Positions 30,401 to 38,403 of a DNA stretch of 64,000 nt are shown piece by piece. The notes under the pieces were generated by a model. The model was not told the DNA's origin. It saw nothing but the letters and a program-made list of their open reading frames with translations, and made no database searches. Location of the stretch: contig CAWAXG010000071.1 of NCBI GenBank assembly GCA_963785755.1, forward strand, positions 1-64,000. Reading direction: 5' to 3'. The translations under genes and the position numbers were made by a program. Each line of letters starts with the position of its first letter. Position 1 is the stretch's first letter. Source of the stretch: JACCXG01 sp963785755. Lineage in GTDB: Bacteria > Acidobacteriota > Vicinamibacteria > Vicinamibacterales > 2-12-FULL-66-21.

Positions 30401-30471
30401 TGCATCAAGAAACAGGAGGTCCGCACGACTAGTCCAGAGGCGGTAGGCCGGAGAATGCGTTCACTGACCAT
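27418..30471 (-). CDS. Oar-like TonB-dependent outer-membrane receptor
   Basis: About 1017 residues. The ATG at 30471 is chosen because AGGA lies upstream and the signal peptide (ending SPARAQT) follows; the frame is open to 30537. A carboxypeptidase-regulatory-like beta-sandwich (LQGRVLDPSGAAVPGASVEV) comes first, then the plug (DRATSVVGHVVSAQTVQEMP, LNGRHFVDLGPLVPGS) and a barrel ending in a C-terminal Phe (LVAKLSF). This is the Oar/CarA group, abundant in Acidobacteriota and believed to take up large glycans or peptides. It forms an operon with the histidine kinase downstream. Confidence 0.9.
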   Translation of the reverse strand: MVSERILRPTASGLVVRTSCFLMQAVLLLAIASPARAQTMAALQGRVLDPSGAAVPGASVEVQDSATGFTRVAPTDAEGRYHAPAIPAGVYQVTAEAAGFRSERIDALTFEVGRTLVRDFQLAVDTQREVVVVSAELPLLDRATSVVGHVVSAQTVQEMPLNGRHFVDLGPLVPGSVASSQTGFSTTPIRGTGALAFNTTGNREEAVAYIVNGVTTTNLTFGSISFPPPVASIQEFKIDNSTFSAEYGHVSGAIVNLVTRSGTDQFRGEAYEFFRNDALDARNFFEFTTLDPHPFERNQFGGTFGGPILRSRTFFLATYEGLRQRQGIDMNGVVPSDAERDAAVDPVVRRLIPLIPRANYFDADGTPRFVGAADARVDENTWTSDVRHNAGKRDRLLVFFGRQRISGVEPTSQGTSIPGFGQRRAITKTTLTVNETHMFGAGLLNEARFGRTMQDGGTFPATALNPVDFGIVNGVTRPLGLPQLVVAGALSLGGPATLPQGRHDTLYVFNDTLTYIAGRHTMKAGGEVRRFLNNNFAEGTGQFNFPSMAAFLSGTANAFSITLGERRSHITQDALSFFAQDSIAIGPSLTVDLGLRYEWHMTPTERDNQFVVFDAATVSLVRVGVDVDKIYGENNTNIEPRLGLAWTLGGDGRTVVRAAYGAAVDQPGTTAVNGTPGNPPFATPVTASGAIPLSAAVDLTQPIGLAPITIDPQFRNAALRSWNVNVQRQLAGNFAATVTYFGSSGADLRIARNLNQPVNGVRPYPVLSASSPIRPGATLGNIMQVESTGFSSYNALALTATRRLSRGLLFDTSYTWSKSLDTNSLNSSNFNVQDGYDIPNQYGLSDFDARHRFVLRATYQLPFTGSGWTRGWQVAAIVQSQSGNPVNIVTSNATLNGVPNTVRPDLVAPIRIIGSVDQWFDPASFAAVNRFGNLGRNVVIGPAFHNTDLSVSKVLTIASRWRLQLRADAFDVFNHPNLGPPGNVVDSPTFGKISRTRLPTGEAGSSRQIQLVAKLSF

Positions 30472-30944
30472 GCAGATCAGTTCCTGCCCGGTCTGCGCGA
30501 ACTGCCACGGCCCTCCTCGTTCCGGTCCGGTTGGCACGAAGAAACCAGAATTCTGCGCCCCATTTTAAGCGGGCGCGCGGTCATCCGTCCCAGCCCGGCC
30601 TTGGCGACGCGCCGAAGGTGCGACAACGGTATGACACTGGCCCGGGCCGGGTCAGGTCTGTCAGCTGGCGGCGGTCGGCGTCAGGATAAGGGACGGTCGT
30701 AACGACGGGAAGAAACGACATGCGATTCCCCCGAATCCAATACTTCGAAGCCGCCCGGAGTGTTTCGTCGGCGCGTCGGAATGCCTCGAGGCGCGGGAGC
30801 CTCCGAGGGATCGATCGACGGAGCAGAGGGGCTGGCCGACTGGTCCGCGAGCGGCAGGCGACGGTCCGCGGCTTACTTCGAGAAGGCGGCGGGAAAGTGA
30901 TCGACGGTTGACCCCCGGATAGCCGCGGTGCTACGCTCACACCA
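30472..30944. other. Divergent intergenic region, no gene seen
   Basis: Separates the TonB receptor (minus) from PadR (plus). No coding frame is convincing. A hairpin with arms CCTCGAGGC and GCCTCCGAGG lies at about 30783-30807. Promoters for both directions must lie here, but I cannot place them with confidence. Confidence 0.4.
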
Positions 30945-30957
30945 CTAGATCATCTAG
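30945..30957. promoter_or_regulatory. Palindromic operator candidate for PadR
   Basis: CTAGATCATCTAG is a perfect odd palindrome with six-base arms, four bases before the PadR start codon. PadR proteins autoregulate through AT-rich inverted repeats in this position. No Shine-Dalgarno lies between it and the ATG. Confidence 0.5.
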
Positions 30958-30961
30958 CTAT

Positions 30962-31297
30962 ATGGCTCGCGCGAAGAAGCCGTCCATGCTCCCGGGAACG
31001 CTCGATCTGATCGCCCTGCAGCTGCTCGACGCCCATCCGACCAACGGCTACGAGCTGGCGCAGCGGATTCAGGCCATCAGCCGGGACGTCCTCACCGTCA
31101 ACGCCGGTTCGCTCTACCCGGCCCTCTACCGGCTGGAACAGCGCGGCCTCATCCGCGCGGCGTGGCGGGACACGGACACCGGCCGGCGCGCCAAGGTGTA
31201 CTCGACGACGGCATCGGGCCGCAGGCAGCTGGAGGATCAGCGGCAGGAATGGATGCGATTTTCCGGTGCGCTGGCCGCCATTCTGCGGGTCACCTGA
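30962..31297 (+). CDS. PadR-family transcriptional regulator
   Basis: 111 residues. The winged helix is typical: LPGTLDLIALQLLD, NGYELAQRIQ, LTVNAGSLYPALYRLEQRGL and the wing TGRRAKVYSTTASGRRQLE. In Acidobacteriota this regulator nearly always precedes an ADOP permease, and here the permease starts 25 bp after its stop. It likely represses the pair through the palindrome just upstream. Confidence 0.92.
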   Translation: MARAKKPSMLPGTLDLIALQLLDAHPTNGYELAQRIQAISRDVLTVNAGSLYPALYRLEQRGLIRAAWRDTDTGRRAKVYSTTASGRRQLEDQRQEWMRFSGALAAILRVT

Positions 31298-31322
31298 TCG
31301 CGCCAGGCCTGGAGTACTGCTC

Positions 31323-34022
31323 ATGCTGAACCGCCTCTGGCTCGGGCTGCGCTCACTGGTCTTCGGCCGCCGTCTCGACCGCGAGACGCGCGACGAAATG
31401 GCCGATCACCTCGCGCGAACCGTCGAGCGCATGATGGCGCAGGGCATGGCCCGCGACGAGGCGGAGCGGGCTGCGCGGCGGGAGTTCGGGAACCTGAACG
31501 TCCTTCACGAGGAGGCGCGCGACGCCCGCGGCGGCCGCAGCCTCGAGTCGCTCGCCGCCGATGTCCGCTTCGGGCTGCGCCAGTTCGCGCGCCGGCCCGT
31601 CTCGACGATCACCATGATCGTCGTGCTGGCGCTGGGGATCGGCTTCAACGCGGCGCTGTTCGTCCTGATCTCCTCGTTGATCAATGGTGTGCCGCCGGGT
31701 TACACGCCCGACGAATCGCTGGTCCGCATACGCGGCCTCGAGCGCAACGCGTCGCGCAGCTACACCATCGGGCGAGAGTTCTCGTACCCGGAGTACGCCG
31801 AGTACGCGGCTCAGACGAGCCTGTTTGCCGCAGTCGCGGCCTGGACCTCCAGCGACGTGGCGCTGGACGTCGGGCCCGACCAGGAGAACCTGCACAGCGG
31901 CGCGGCGACCTACGTGACGCCGGCCTACTTCCAGGTGCTCGGTGTCCGTCCGATTGCCGGCGCCGGCCTCCCGGTGGCTGCACGGGACGCCGATGATTCG
32001 CCGGAGCTCGTGGCCGTGATCAGTCACGTCGTGTGGGAGCGGTTCTACTTCCGTGCGAACGACGCGATCGGCCGCACGCTCAAAGTCAACGGCGTTCCGG
32101 TCACCATCGTCGGCGTGGCGCCGCGGCGGTTCAACGGCGCCAGGAGCGGCGGCTCGCAGGTCCGGGTGTGGCTGCCCCTCAGCGCGCGTTCGGTCGTGCA
32201 ACGCACGCCCGTGCCCCTCGGGCCTGGCCCCAACACCGCCATCTTCGGCCTGGTCGCCAAGGTGCAGCCAGGGGTGGACGTGAGTCACACGCAGCCGACC
32301 GTCCAGGCGATCGCGGCGCGCACCGCTCATGAGATGACGCCAGGCGAAGCGAACGTGGTCCTCTCGACCGACGTCGTCCCGCTGCTCGCCGACAATTACT
32401 TTCCGCCCTCGGGGGAAGTCCAGGATCGGAGGCGGCAGCTGGTCGGCCAGCTGATCCCGATGCTGATCCCGTTCCTCGTCCTGGCGATCACGTGTACGAC
32501 GGTCAGCGCGCTGCAGGCGGGGCTGGCGATCGGGCGGCGGCGCGAGATGGCGGTGCGTCTTGCGCTCGGCGCGCCGCGCCGCCGGCTCGTGCGGCAGCTG
32601 GTGACGGAGAGCGTGATGCTCGCGCTTGGCGCGGCGGCGCTGGGACTGTTCGTCGTCTGGATCCTGTTGCGGACGTTCGAGTCTGCCGTTCCGGATCTGC
32701 AGGTCGCGATCGACTGGCGCAGCTTCGCGTTCACCGGCGGTCTCGCGATCGCATCGGGAATCCTGTTCGGTCTCTCGCCCGCGCTGCACGCGACACGGCT
32801 GACAGTGTCTGACGTGCTGAAAGACGCCGCCGGCCAGGTGGTCTCGTCGCGCTCGCGGCTGCCGGCCGGCCTGGTGGTGGCGCAGATCGCGCTGACGCAG
32901 CCGGCGCTGCTGGCGATGGGAGCGTTGTTCCTGCAGATGGTCGAAAGCGTGCGTGAGATGCCGCGTGCGGTCCAGGCCGACCGGATCCTCGACGCGCGCT
33001 TCAGCACCAACCCGCGATATGGTCCGATGGACAGCCGGCGCGAGCAGACGCTGGCCACCCTGCGGACGCGGTTTGCGGCGCTGCCGGGAGTGGTCGCCGT
33101 CGTGCCGCAGGAGAATACGGACGACTACGTCGAGGTCGCCGTGCACAACTCGGACCGCGTGCCGGGGGTCGAGCTCCCGTCCGCGCTCAGCGTCCGCGCG
33201 CATGCGGCGCCCGCCGGCTACTTTCCGCTGATGAGCATGCCGATCGTCCTCGGCCGCGATTTCGATCCCGCCGGCGCCGATCCCGCGAATGCGATCGTCG
33301 TCGGCGCGGGCCTGGCGCGGCGTCTCTGGGGAGACGCGGATCCGATCGGACGGCGGCTGGCCAGCGTCGGCGCCTTTCAACCCAGGCCCGGCGTGTTCAC
33401 GGTCATCGGTGTCGTGGGCGATGCGAGAGCGGGCGGGAGCGCGGAGGACGACTCCCGCATCTTCGTGCCGGCCGTGCGCGTGACCGGCCACTTCCTGATT
33501 CGGACGCAGGGGCCGGCGCAGCCGATCGTTCCGGTGATTCGATCGATCGCCAACAGCGAGGCGCCGGAGCTGTCGCTCGTCAGCGCCCGGACGCTCGCCG
33601 CGATCGAGGACGGCCAGCGCAGCAACTTCATGAAAGCGATCGCGGCTGCCGGTGGCAGCGGGGCGGTGGCGCTGCTGCTCTCGGCGATCGGGCTCTACGC
33701 GGTGGTCGCTCTCGCCGTCGGTCAACGCTCGCGGGAGATCGGCATTCGCGCCGCGCTCGGCGCCGATCGCGGCCGCATTCTCGGGATGTTCCTCCGTCGC
33801 GGCCTCAGACTCAGCCTCGCCGGCGTGTCCGTCGGGATCGCGCTCAGCATCGTGGCGCTGCGGCTGCTGTTGGCGTTGAGCGGCGAAGAGCCCCCGTCAG
33901 GCACCGCCGCGGTCGCCGCGATGGTCACCGTCGTCGTAACCGGCGTGACGCTGCTCGCTACCTGGATCCCGGCGCGCCGCGCCACCCGGATCGATCCGCT
34001 GGAGGTGCTGCGGGCGGAATGA
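31323..34022 (+). CDS. ADOP-family ABC permease paired with PadR
   Basis: 899 residues starting at the ATG after GGAG (the frame is open to 31266 but overlaps PadR). It has the complete ADOP plan: N-terminal helical domain (GRRLDRETRDEMADHLART, AERAARREFGNLNVLHEEA), MacB_PCD, FtsX helices (ITCTTVSALQAGLAIGRRRE), a second periplasmic domain and a final FtsX module (GQRSREIGIRAALGADRGRI) ending RRATRIDPLEVLRAE. The only permease in the window with both a regulator and no frameshift. No cognate ATPase gene is near. Confidence 0.92.
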   Translation: MLNRLWLGLRSLVFGRRLDRETRDEMADHLARTVERMMAQGMARDEAERAARREFGNLNVLHEEARDARGGRSLESLAADVRFGLRQFARRPVSTITMIVVLALGIGFNAALFVLISSLINGVPPGYTPDESLVRIRGLERNASRSYTIGREFSYPEYAEYAAQTSLFAAVAAWTSSDVALDVGPDQENLHSGAATYVTPAYFQVLGVRPIAGAGLPVAARDADDSPELVAVISHVVWERFYFRANDAIGRTLKVNGVPVTIVGVAPRRFNGARSGGSQVRVWLPLSARSVVQRTPVPLGPGPNTAIFGLVAKVQPGVDVSHTQPTVQAIAARTAHEMTPGEANVVLSTDVVPLLADNYFPPSGEVQDRRRQLVGQLIPMLIPFLVLAITCTTVSALQAGLAIGRRREMAVRLALGAPRRRLVRQLVTESVMLALGAAALGLFVVWILLRTFESAVPDLQVAIDWRSFAFTGGLAIASGILFGLSPALHATRLTVSDVLKDAAGQVVSSRSRLPAGLVVAQIALTQPALLAMGALFLQMVESVREMPRAVQADRILDARFSTNPRYGPMDSRREQTLATLRTRFAALPGVVAVVPQENTDDYVEVAVHNSDRVPGVELPSALSVRAHAAPAGYFPLMSMPIVLGRDFDPAGADPANAIVVGAGLARRLWGDADPIGRRLASVGAFQPRPGVFTVIGVVGDARAGGSAEDDSRIFVPAVRVTGHFLIRTQGPAQPIVPVIRSIANSEAPELSLVSARTLAAIEDGQRSNFMKAIAAAGGSGAVALLLSAIGLYAVVALAVGQRSREIGIRAALGADRGRILGMFLRRGLRLSLAGVSVGIALSIVALRLLLALSGEEPPSGTAAVAAMVTVVVTGVTLLATWIPARRATRIDPLEVLRAE

Positions 34023-34036
34023 AGGTCAGCCTACGT

Positions 34037-34430
34037 CAACTCCCAACCTCCAACTCCTCCGCCTCCGCGCGCCGAGGACTAGGTGCGCGCTACGGCGAGA
34101 CCTCGCCAGAGCTTCTCGCGTCGATTTCGGGCGAGAAGCGGAGGCGGGCAACTTCCAATTGCAACACACGCGAGTTGCGCTTCGCGCTCGCGACGACGGC
34201 ACGACGGCACGACGGCACGAAGAATTCGTCAGGACATAGTCGTTCGCGAGGCGCCTGCGCATTCATCGGCATGTGTGGCTTCCGCCTTCACGCGGAAGGC
34301 ACGCGACTGCCGCTCTTTTTCAGCGGAAGGCATGCGTCACTATCCGGCGAAGCCGGAGCCACGACGTCTAAACGAGAGTTGGCGACTTCCGAACACTTAA
34401 CCTTCCAACTTCCAACCTTCCAACCGTCAC
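34037..34430. repeat. Composite dispersed repeat (period-7 and period-8 tracts with hairpins)
   Basis: In order: a CAACTCC tract at 34037-34056; CCGCCTCCGCGCGC; the mini-palindrome GGCGAG-AC-CTCGCC; a hairpin GCTTCTCG (34111-34118) / CGAGAAGC (34132-34139) with a 13-base loop; CAACTTCCAA; GTTGCGCTTCGCGCTC (34174-34189); ACGACGGC units at 34191-34222; hairpins CTTCCGC/GCGGAAG and CCGCT/AGCGG near 34275-34330; and TTCCAAC units at 34401-34425. No coding frame is credible. The first 130 bp recur inverted at about 50440-50568. It fills the 429-bp gap between two convergent genes. Confidence 0.6.
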
Positions 34431-34451
34431 CGAAGAAGTGATCGGCGGCCG

Positions 34452-37400
34452 CTACGGCCCGGTTGTAAACGTGACGTTATAACGCACAGACTTCGCCGGG
34501 TCGGTGCGCGACCGCACGATCAGCACGGTTTTTCCATTCGGGTGAGACGCCGGCAGCACTTCCACCAGGTGCCGGCTGTCGTCCGGCCGGACCTCTGGCG
34601 CCGCCGTGGCGCCGGCGTCGAGCGCGACGACGTAATCGAAAACCGTCGGCGAGAATTCCTTCAGCGGCCGGTTGTCGACTCTGATTCCGTCGAGCAGCGG
34701 CAGCCCCTCGTCGATCGTCGGCTGATCGAGTGATCCGCCGCCAACCGGCGTCCGCTCGATGTTCAGCAGCGCCTGCGGGCCCACGCGCTCTTGCAGCTGT
34801 TGCTGATAAAGGCTGCGCGGTGTCACGTGCAGGCCGAGCCGTTCCCAGTAGCCGTCGAGGCGCGGACGACGGTCGTCGCTGTTGGGGACGAACGGATTGA
34901 CCTTCCGGCCGACGTGCCCGATCGCGTAGTTCTGGGCCGTCGGCGGCTGCTGCGCGACCAGATCGCCTTCGGTGTTCCACGCGACGTAGTTCGCGCCCGC
35001 CCAGCCATGGCCGGAACCGAGCCACGCGCGATCCTGAATGGCGATGTCCCCCTTGATGTTGTCGAACAGGCCGCCCACCGACCAGCGATGGTGCGGTTCG
35101 CTGGTGGCGAACTCGTTGATGGAGTCGCAGTCCATGAACGCATTCGGGCCGGGGACGCGGCTGTCGACCACGAAGGCGTGCCGTGCGGTTTCGGCGTGGC
35201 AGCGTTGCACCAGCGTCAGCTGGCCGGCGAGGGCAAAGTTGTAGCGGCGCCCGCCGTCGATCCGGCTCACCATGTCGATCGCCGAGCTGTCCTGCACGGT
35301 CACCCACTTCGCCTGCCGCAGCACGTTGACGAGGCTGTGTTCGAGGTGCTGCGTCGTGACATCCCGCACCCACGCGTTCTTGACGTTGTCCAGCACGGCG
35401 AACCGCACGGCGTGGTTCTCGTCGGCGAAATACGGCTGTCCGTCTCGCGTCAACGTCACCGACGGATCGAACTCCACTTCCACGCGCAGGTTCTCGATGC
35501 CCACCTGTTCGATGCGATCGGGGTCGTCGTACTTGATCAGTTCGGCCCCGCCCCACCGGCGCTCGATCGAGTTGGCCAGCGGCGCGTCGACGGTGACGAC
35601 GTTCTCGTCGATGGCGGTGATGATGCGATCGAAATCGAGGTCGAACGGTCCCCATTGGCTGGTCTCGTTCGGACTGCCGCCCGGCCGCTCGACGATCTGA
35701 TCCATCGCGAGGTAGTGAATCCAGCGATCGTTGCCGTGCCGCCGCACGATCACCGGGTCGCCCACCTTGAATCCACTCGCGTCTTCCACATGGAAGCTGC
35801 GCGCGCCAGAAGACACGAACAGATCGGCGATTCCGGTGCGGGTCGACAGCAGCACCGGGCCGGCAGCGCCGGCCGCCGTCAGGACGTCCCGCCGCGTCGC
35901 GCCCGTGGCGAACAGGATGGTGCCGTCTTCGCCCTGGCCTTCGCCTCGGAGGACCACGCCGCTCGCGCGGATCGCCAGGGTCGTGCCGACTTCGTATCGC
36001 CCGCGCTTCAGCAGCACGGCGCCGCGGATGCCGTCGGCGTTCTGCGGCAGCGCCGAGACCTGATCGATCGCCGCCTGGATGCGCGCCGAATCGTCGCCAT
36101 CGCCCGGCTCGACGGCCACTCGCGCCTGTACGGCCGGCAACTGCACGCCGCCGCCGCCGTAGCCGCTGTTCGAGAAGTCGAGAATGCGATTGCCCTTGTA
36201 GTCGGGCACATAGGTGAGCGCACCGTTCGCGCCGAGGTAGGCGATGGTGCTCTGATCGGCAGGCACCTGCGCCGGATCCATCACGGTGAACGAGAATGCA
36301 TCGTAGGCGTGCGCTTCGCCCGGTCGCGCGAGCCGCAGGCGTATTTCGTGCAGACCTGAGGCGTCGGCAATCCCGGGAATCGGTATGTCCACGACCTCAC
36401 CGGCTCTCAGGTGCACGGGAGGCAGCGGAAGTACGCCGCCGCCCTCGACTCGCACGAGCTGGCCGGTCAACATCAAATCGACGTGCGACGCCACGTGCAC
36501 GACCGGGAATTCACCGGACGGCGGAATGACCGCCGGCCGGCCGATCTCCATCGCCATCGTCGGATGCGTCAGCCAGATGTCGGCGAGCAGCAGGCGTGGA
36601 TCCGCCACGTCGATCCAGAGGTGCGCCGCTCTCGTGACGCCGTCGAGCGTGACCGCAGCCGTCACCTTTGCGACGCCAGCCTGGAGTGCTTCGATCAGGC
36701 CGGCTGCGTCGACTCGCGCGATCGCCACTCTCGAGCTCGTGAATTCGATCGATGCACTCGTCAGATCCGCATCGGCGCCATTGGACAACGTGCCCTTCAC
36801 GACGAGTGCCGACGAGGCGCCGACGACGAGCGATAGCGTTTCATCCGCGGCGTAGACGCGGCCGGATGGATCTTCGAGACGGACGCTCGCCAGCGCCGGG
36901 GGCGGCGGCGCACCGTACAGCTCGAACTCGTTCAACTGGAAGTTCGGCGTCCCTGTTGCCAGGCTGAAGTCGACGCGCATGTAGCGGCCAATGGCTTTGG
37001 GAAACGTCGGCGCTTCTTCGGCCAGGATCGGCGCGGTACTGCGGTTCTTCGAGTACACCGTCTGCCAGGTTGCGTCGTCGTTGGAAATGCGGATCTGGAA
37101 CTCGACGATGTCGGCGGTGCTGGTGCGGAACTTCAGCACCGCGTGTTCGACGTCGGCGACCGCGCCAAGATCGACGCTCAGCCAGACGTTCCTGTTGTCA
37201 GTGCGGTCGGCGCTGAGCGGCTGCCAGAACGTGGCGGTATTGCCGTCGACCGCCGCGGTCGCACGTCCGCACGAGCAGTCGGAGCTCTTCGCCACGCTTT
37301 TGTTCAGCGCGAGGTTGACCGGTGCGCCGGGGATCGGCACGTTCGGAATGCCGTAGACCTCGAGCTCGTTCAACTGCACGGTCGACGCGCCGGTCGCCAA

Positions 37401-37862
37401 CGTGATGTCAACGCGGAGGTAGCGCCCGACGACGGCCGGGAATTCGGCGGCCTCGATTCCGTCGATGGCCCCGGTATCGCTCTCGCGGAGGTAGACCGTT
37501 TGCCAGGAAAGCTCGTCGTTGGAGGTGCGGATGCGGAACTCGAGGATGTCCGCCGTGCCGCCGCGGAAATTGAGGACGGCTCGTTCGATGCTGGCCGGCG
37601 CGCCAAGGTCCACGCGTAGCCAGACGTTCAGGTCGTCGGTACGGTCGGCGCTGAGCGGTTGCCAGTACGTGTCGATGTTGCCGTCGACGGCGCTGGTGGC
37701 GCGACCGCACGAGCAGTCCGAACTGCGGGTGACGCTCATCCCGAGCGCGAGGTTCGTTCCTTGCGCGTACGCCGGCTGCAGGTTCATCCCGGGCAGGGTC
37801 AGCAGCGTTGCGCCAATCAATCCCAAGCGGATCACCGTCCGGCATCGGCTCAGTAGGCTCAT
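34452..37862 (-). CDS. Large secreted protein: two discoidin domains, Ig-like region, pectate-lyase-like beta-helix
   Basis: 1136 residues. A signal peptide (ending PAYAQG) is followed by two F5/8-type C (discoidin) modules at ~35-170 and ~180-315, each starting with the same SSDCSCGRAT block. A BIG2-like Ig segment (TSSRVAIARVDAAGLIEALQ) and another beta-sandwich lead to a right-handed beta-helix (~560-1000) with DDSARIQAAIDQVSALPQNA, GAVLLKRGRYEVGTTL and repeated NVKNAWVRDV coils. The end is a cadherin-like beta-sandwich (LLDGIRVDNRPLKEFSPTVF). Likely a polysaccharide-binding lyase or hydrolase acting outside the cell. Single gene; the composite repeat begins 22 bp after its stop. Confidence 0.85.
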   Translation of the reverse strand: MSLLSRCRTVIRLGLIGATLLTLPGMNLQPAYAQGTNLALGMSVTRSSDCSCGRATSAVDGNIDTYWQPLSADRTDDLNVWLRVDLGAPASIERAVLNFRGGTADILEFRIRTSNDELSWQTVYLRESDTGAIDGIEAAEFPAVVGRYLRVDITLATGASTVQLNELEVYGIPNVPIPGAPVNLALNKSVAKSSDCSCGRATAAVDGNTATFWQPLSADRTDNRNVWLSVDLGAVADVEHAVLKFRTSTADIVEFQIRISNDDATWQTVYSKNRSTAPILAEEAPTFPKAIGRYMRVDFSLATGTPNFQLNEFELYGAPPPPALASVRLEDPSGRVYAADETLSLVVGASSALVVKGTLSNGADADLTSASIEFTSSRVAIARVDAAGLIEALQAGVAKVTAAVTLDGVTRAAHLWIDVADPRLLLADIWLTHPTMAMEIGRPAVIPPSGEFPVVHVASHVDLMLTGQLVRVEGGGVLPLPPVHLRAGEVVDIPIPGIADASGLHEIRLRLARPGEAHAYDAFSFTVMDPAQVPADQSTIAYLGANGALTYVPDYKGNRILDFSNSGYGGGGVQLPAVQARVAVEPGDGDDSARIQAAIDQVSALPQNADGIRGAVLLKRGRYEVGTTLAIRASGVVLRGEGQGEDGTILFATGATRRDVLTAAGAAGPVLLSTRTGIADLFVSSGARSFHVEDASGFKVGDPVIVRRHGNDRWIHYLAMDQIVERPGGSPNETSQWGPFDLDFDRIITAIDENVVTVDAPLANSIERRWGGAELIKYDDPDRIEQVGIENLRVEVEFDPSVTLTRDGQPYFADENHAVRFAVLDNVKNAWVRDVTTQHLEHSLVNVLRQAKWVTVQDSSAIDMVSRIDGGRRYNFALAGQLTLVQRCHAETARHAFVVDSRVPGPNAFMDCDSINEFATSEPHHRWSVGGLFDNIKGDIAIQDRAWLGSGHGWAGANYVAWNTEGDLVAQQPPTAQNYAIGHVGRKVNPFVPNSDDRRPRLDGYWERLGLHVTPRSLYQQQLQERVGPQALLNIERTPVGGGSLDQPTIDEGLPLLDGIRVDNRPLKEFSPTVFDYVVALDAGATAAPEVRPDDSRHLVEVLPASHPNGKTVLIVRSRTDPAKSVRYNVTFTTGP

Positions 37863-37929
37863 TCAGGCATCTCCGCGTCAGGGTTGGAATAGATACCACA
37901 GCCTACTGTATCGGTAAAGTAGGCCATTT

Positions 37930-38267
37930 ATGCGCCAACTCGACTGTAGAGACCACGTCGACGTACGTGCCCCGCGAGCGCGCGAGATGGGCATCCGGCT
38001 CGCGCTCGGCGCCTCGCGCGGTGATCTCTACCGCCTGGTCTTCCGTCAGGGGTTCTTGCTGATGCTGGCGGGGCTCGTCTTCGGGCTTGCGGGCGCGGCC
38101 GCGGCCACGCGGTGGATGTGGACGCTGCTGTTCAACACGCCACCGAGCGATGCCACGGGGTGGGTGGGCATGATCGTCTCGTAGTGGTCTCGACCGGCGC
38201 TGCCTGCGCACTGGCGGCGCGGCCGACTGCGGCGGCGAATCCAACCATCGCCCTGCGCACCGAGTAG
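37930..38267 (+). pseudogene. C-terminal remnant of an ADOP permease
   Basis: AREMGIRLALGASRGDLYRL, VFRQGFLLMLAGLVFGLAG and LLFNTPPSDA are the last FtsX module of an ADOP permease. The frame is broken near 38184, after which GAACALAARPTAAANPTIAL followed by RTE and a stop completes the normal tail. About 90% of the gene is missing. The next 50 bp lead into the hairpin repeat at 38314. Confidence 0.7.
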
Positions 38268-38313
38268 AGTCGCGACAGTCTTGGCGAAAAGCGTTCAATG
38301 ATTGTGTCAGCGT

Positions 38314-38382
38314 CCAATCTCCAACCTCCCGTCTCCGCGCGCATTGATCGATGCGCGCGGAGGCGGGGAGGTTTGGAGTTGG
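38314..38382. repeat. Long imperfect hairpin of the CAACTCC family
   Basis: Left arm CCAATCTCCAACCTCCC-GTCTCCGCGCGCAT and right arm ATGCGCGCGGAGGCGGGG-AGGTTTGGAGTTGG pair over about 32 bp with a six-base loop. It shares the CTCCGCGCGC core with the composite repeats at 34037 and 50330. It lies 21 bp from the 3' end of the glutaminase gene. Confidence 0.65.
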
Positions 38383-38403
38383 CAGTTGTCGCGGGCGGCG
38401 GTC

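Noticed and set aside
30581..30911. Frames on both strands in the TonB-PadR gap
   Set aside because: Neither has a ribosome site or family resemblance; composition is that of non-coding GC-rich DNA.
34083..34441. Open frames through the composite repeat
   Set aside because: They arise from the high GC and the stop-free period-8 word (24 bases = 8 codons); the peptides are low-complexity Arg/Ser/Gly.
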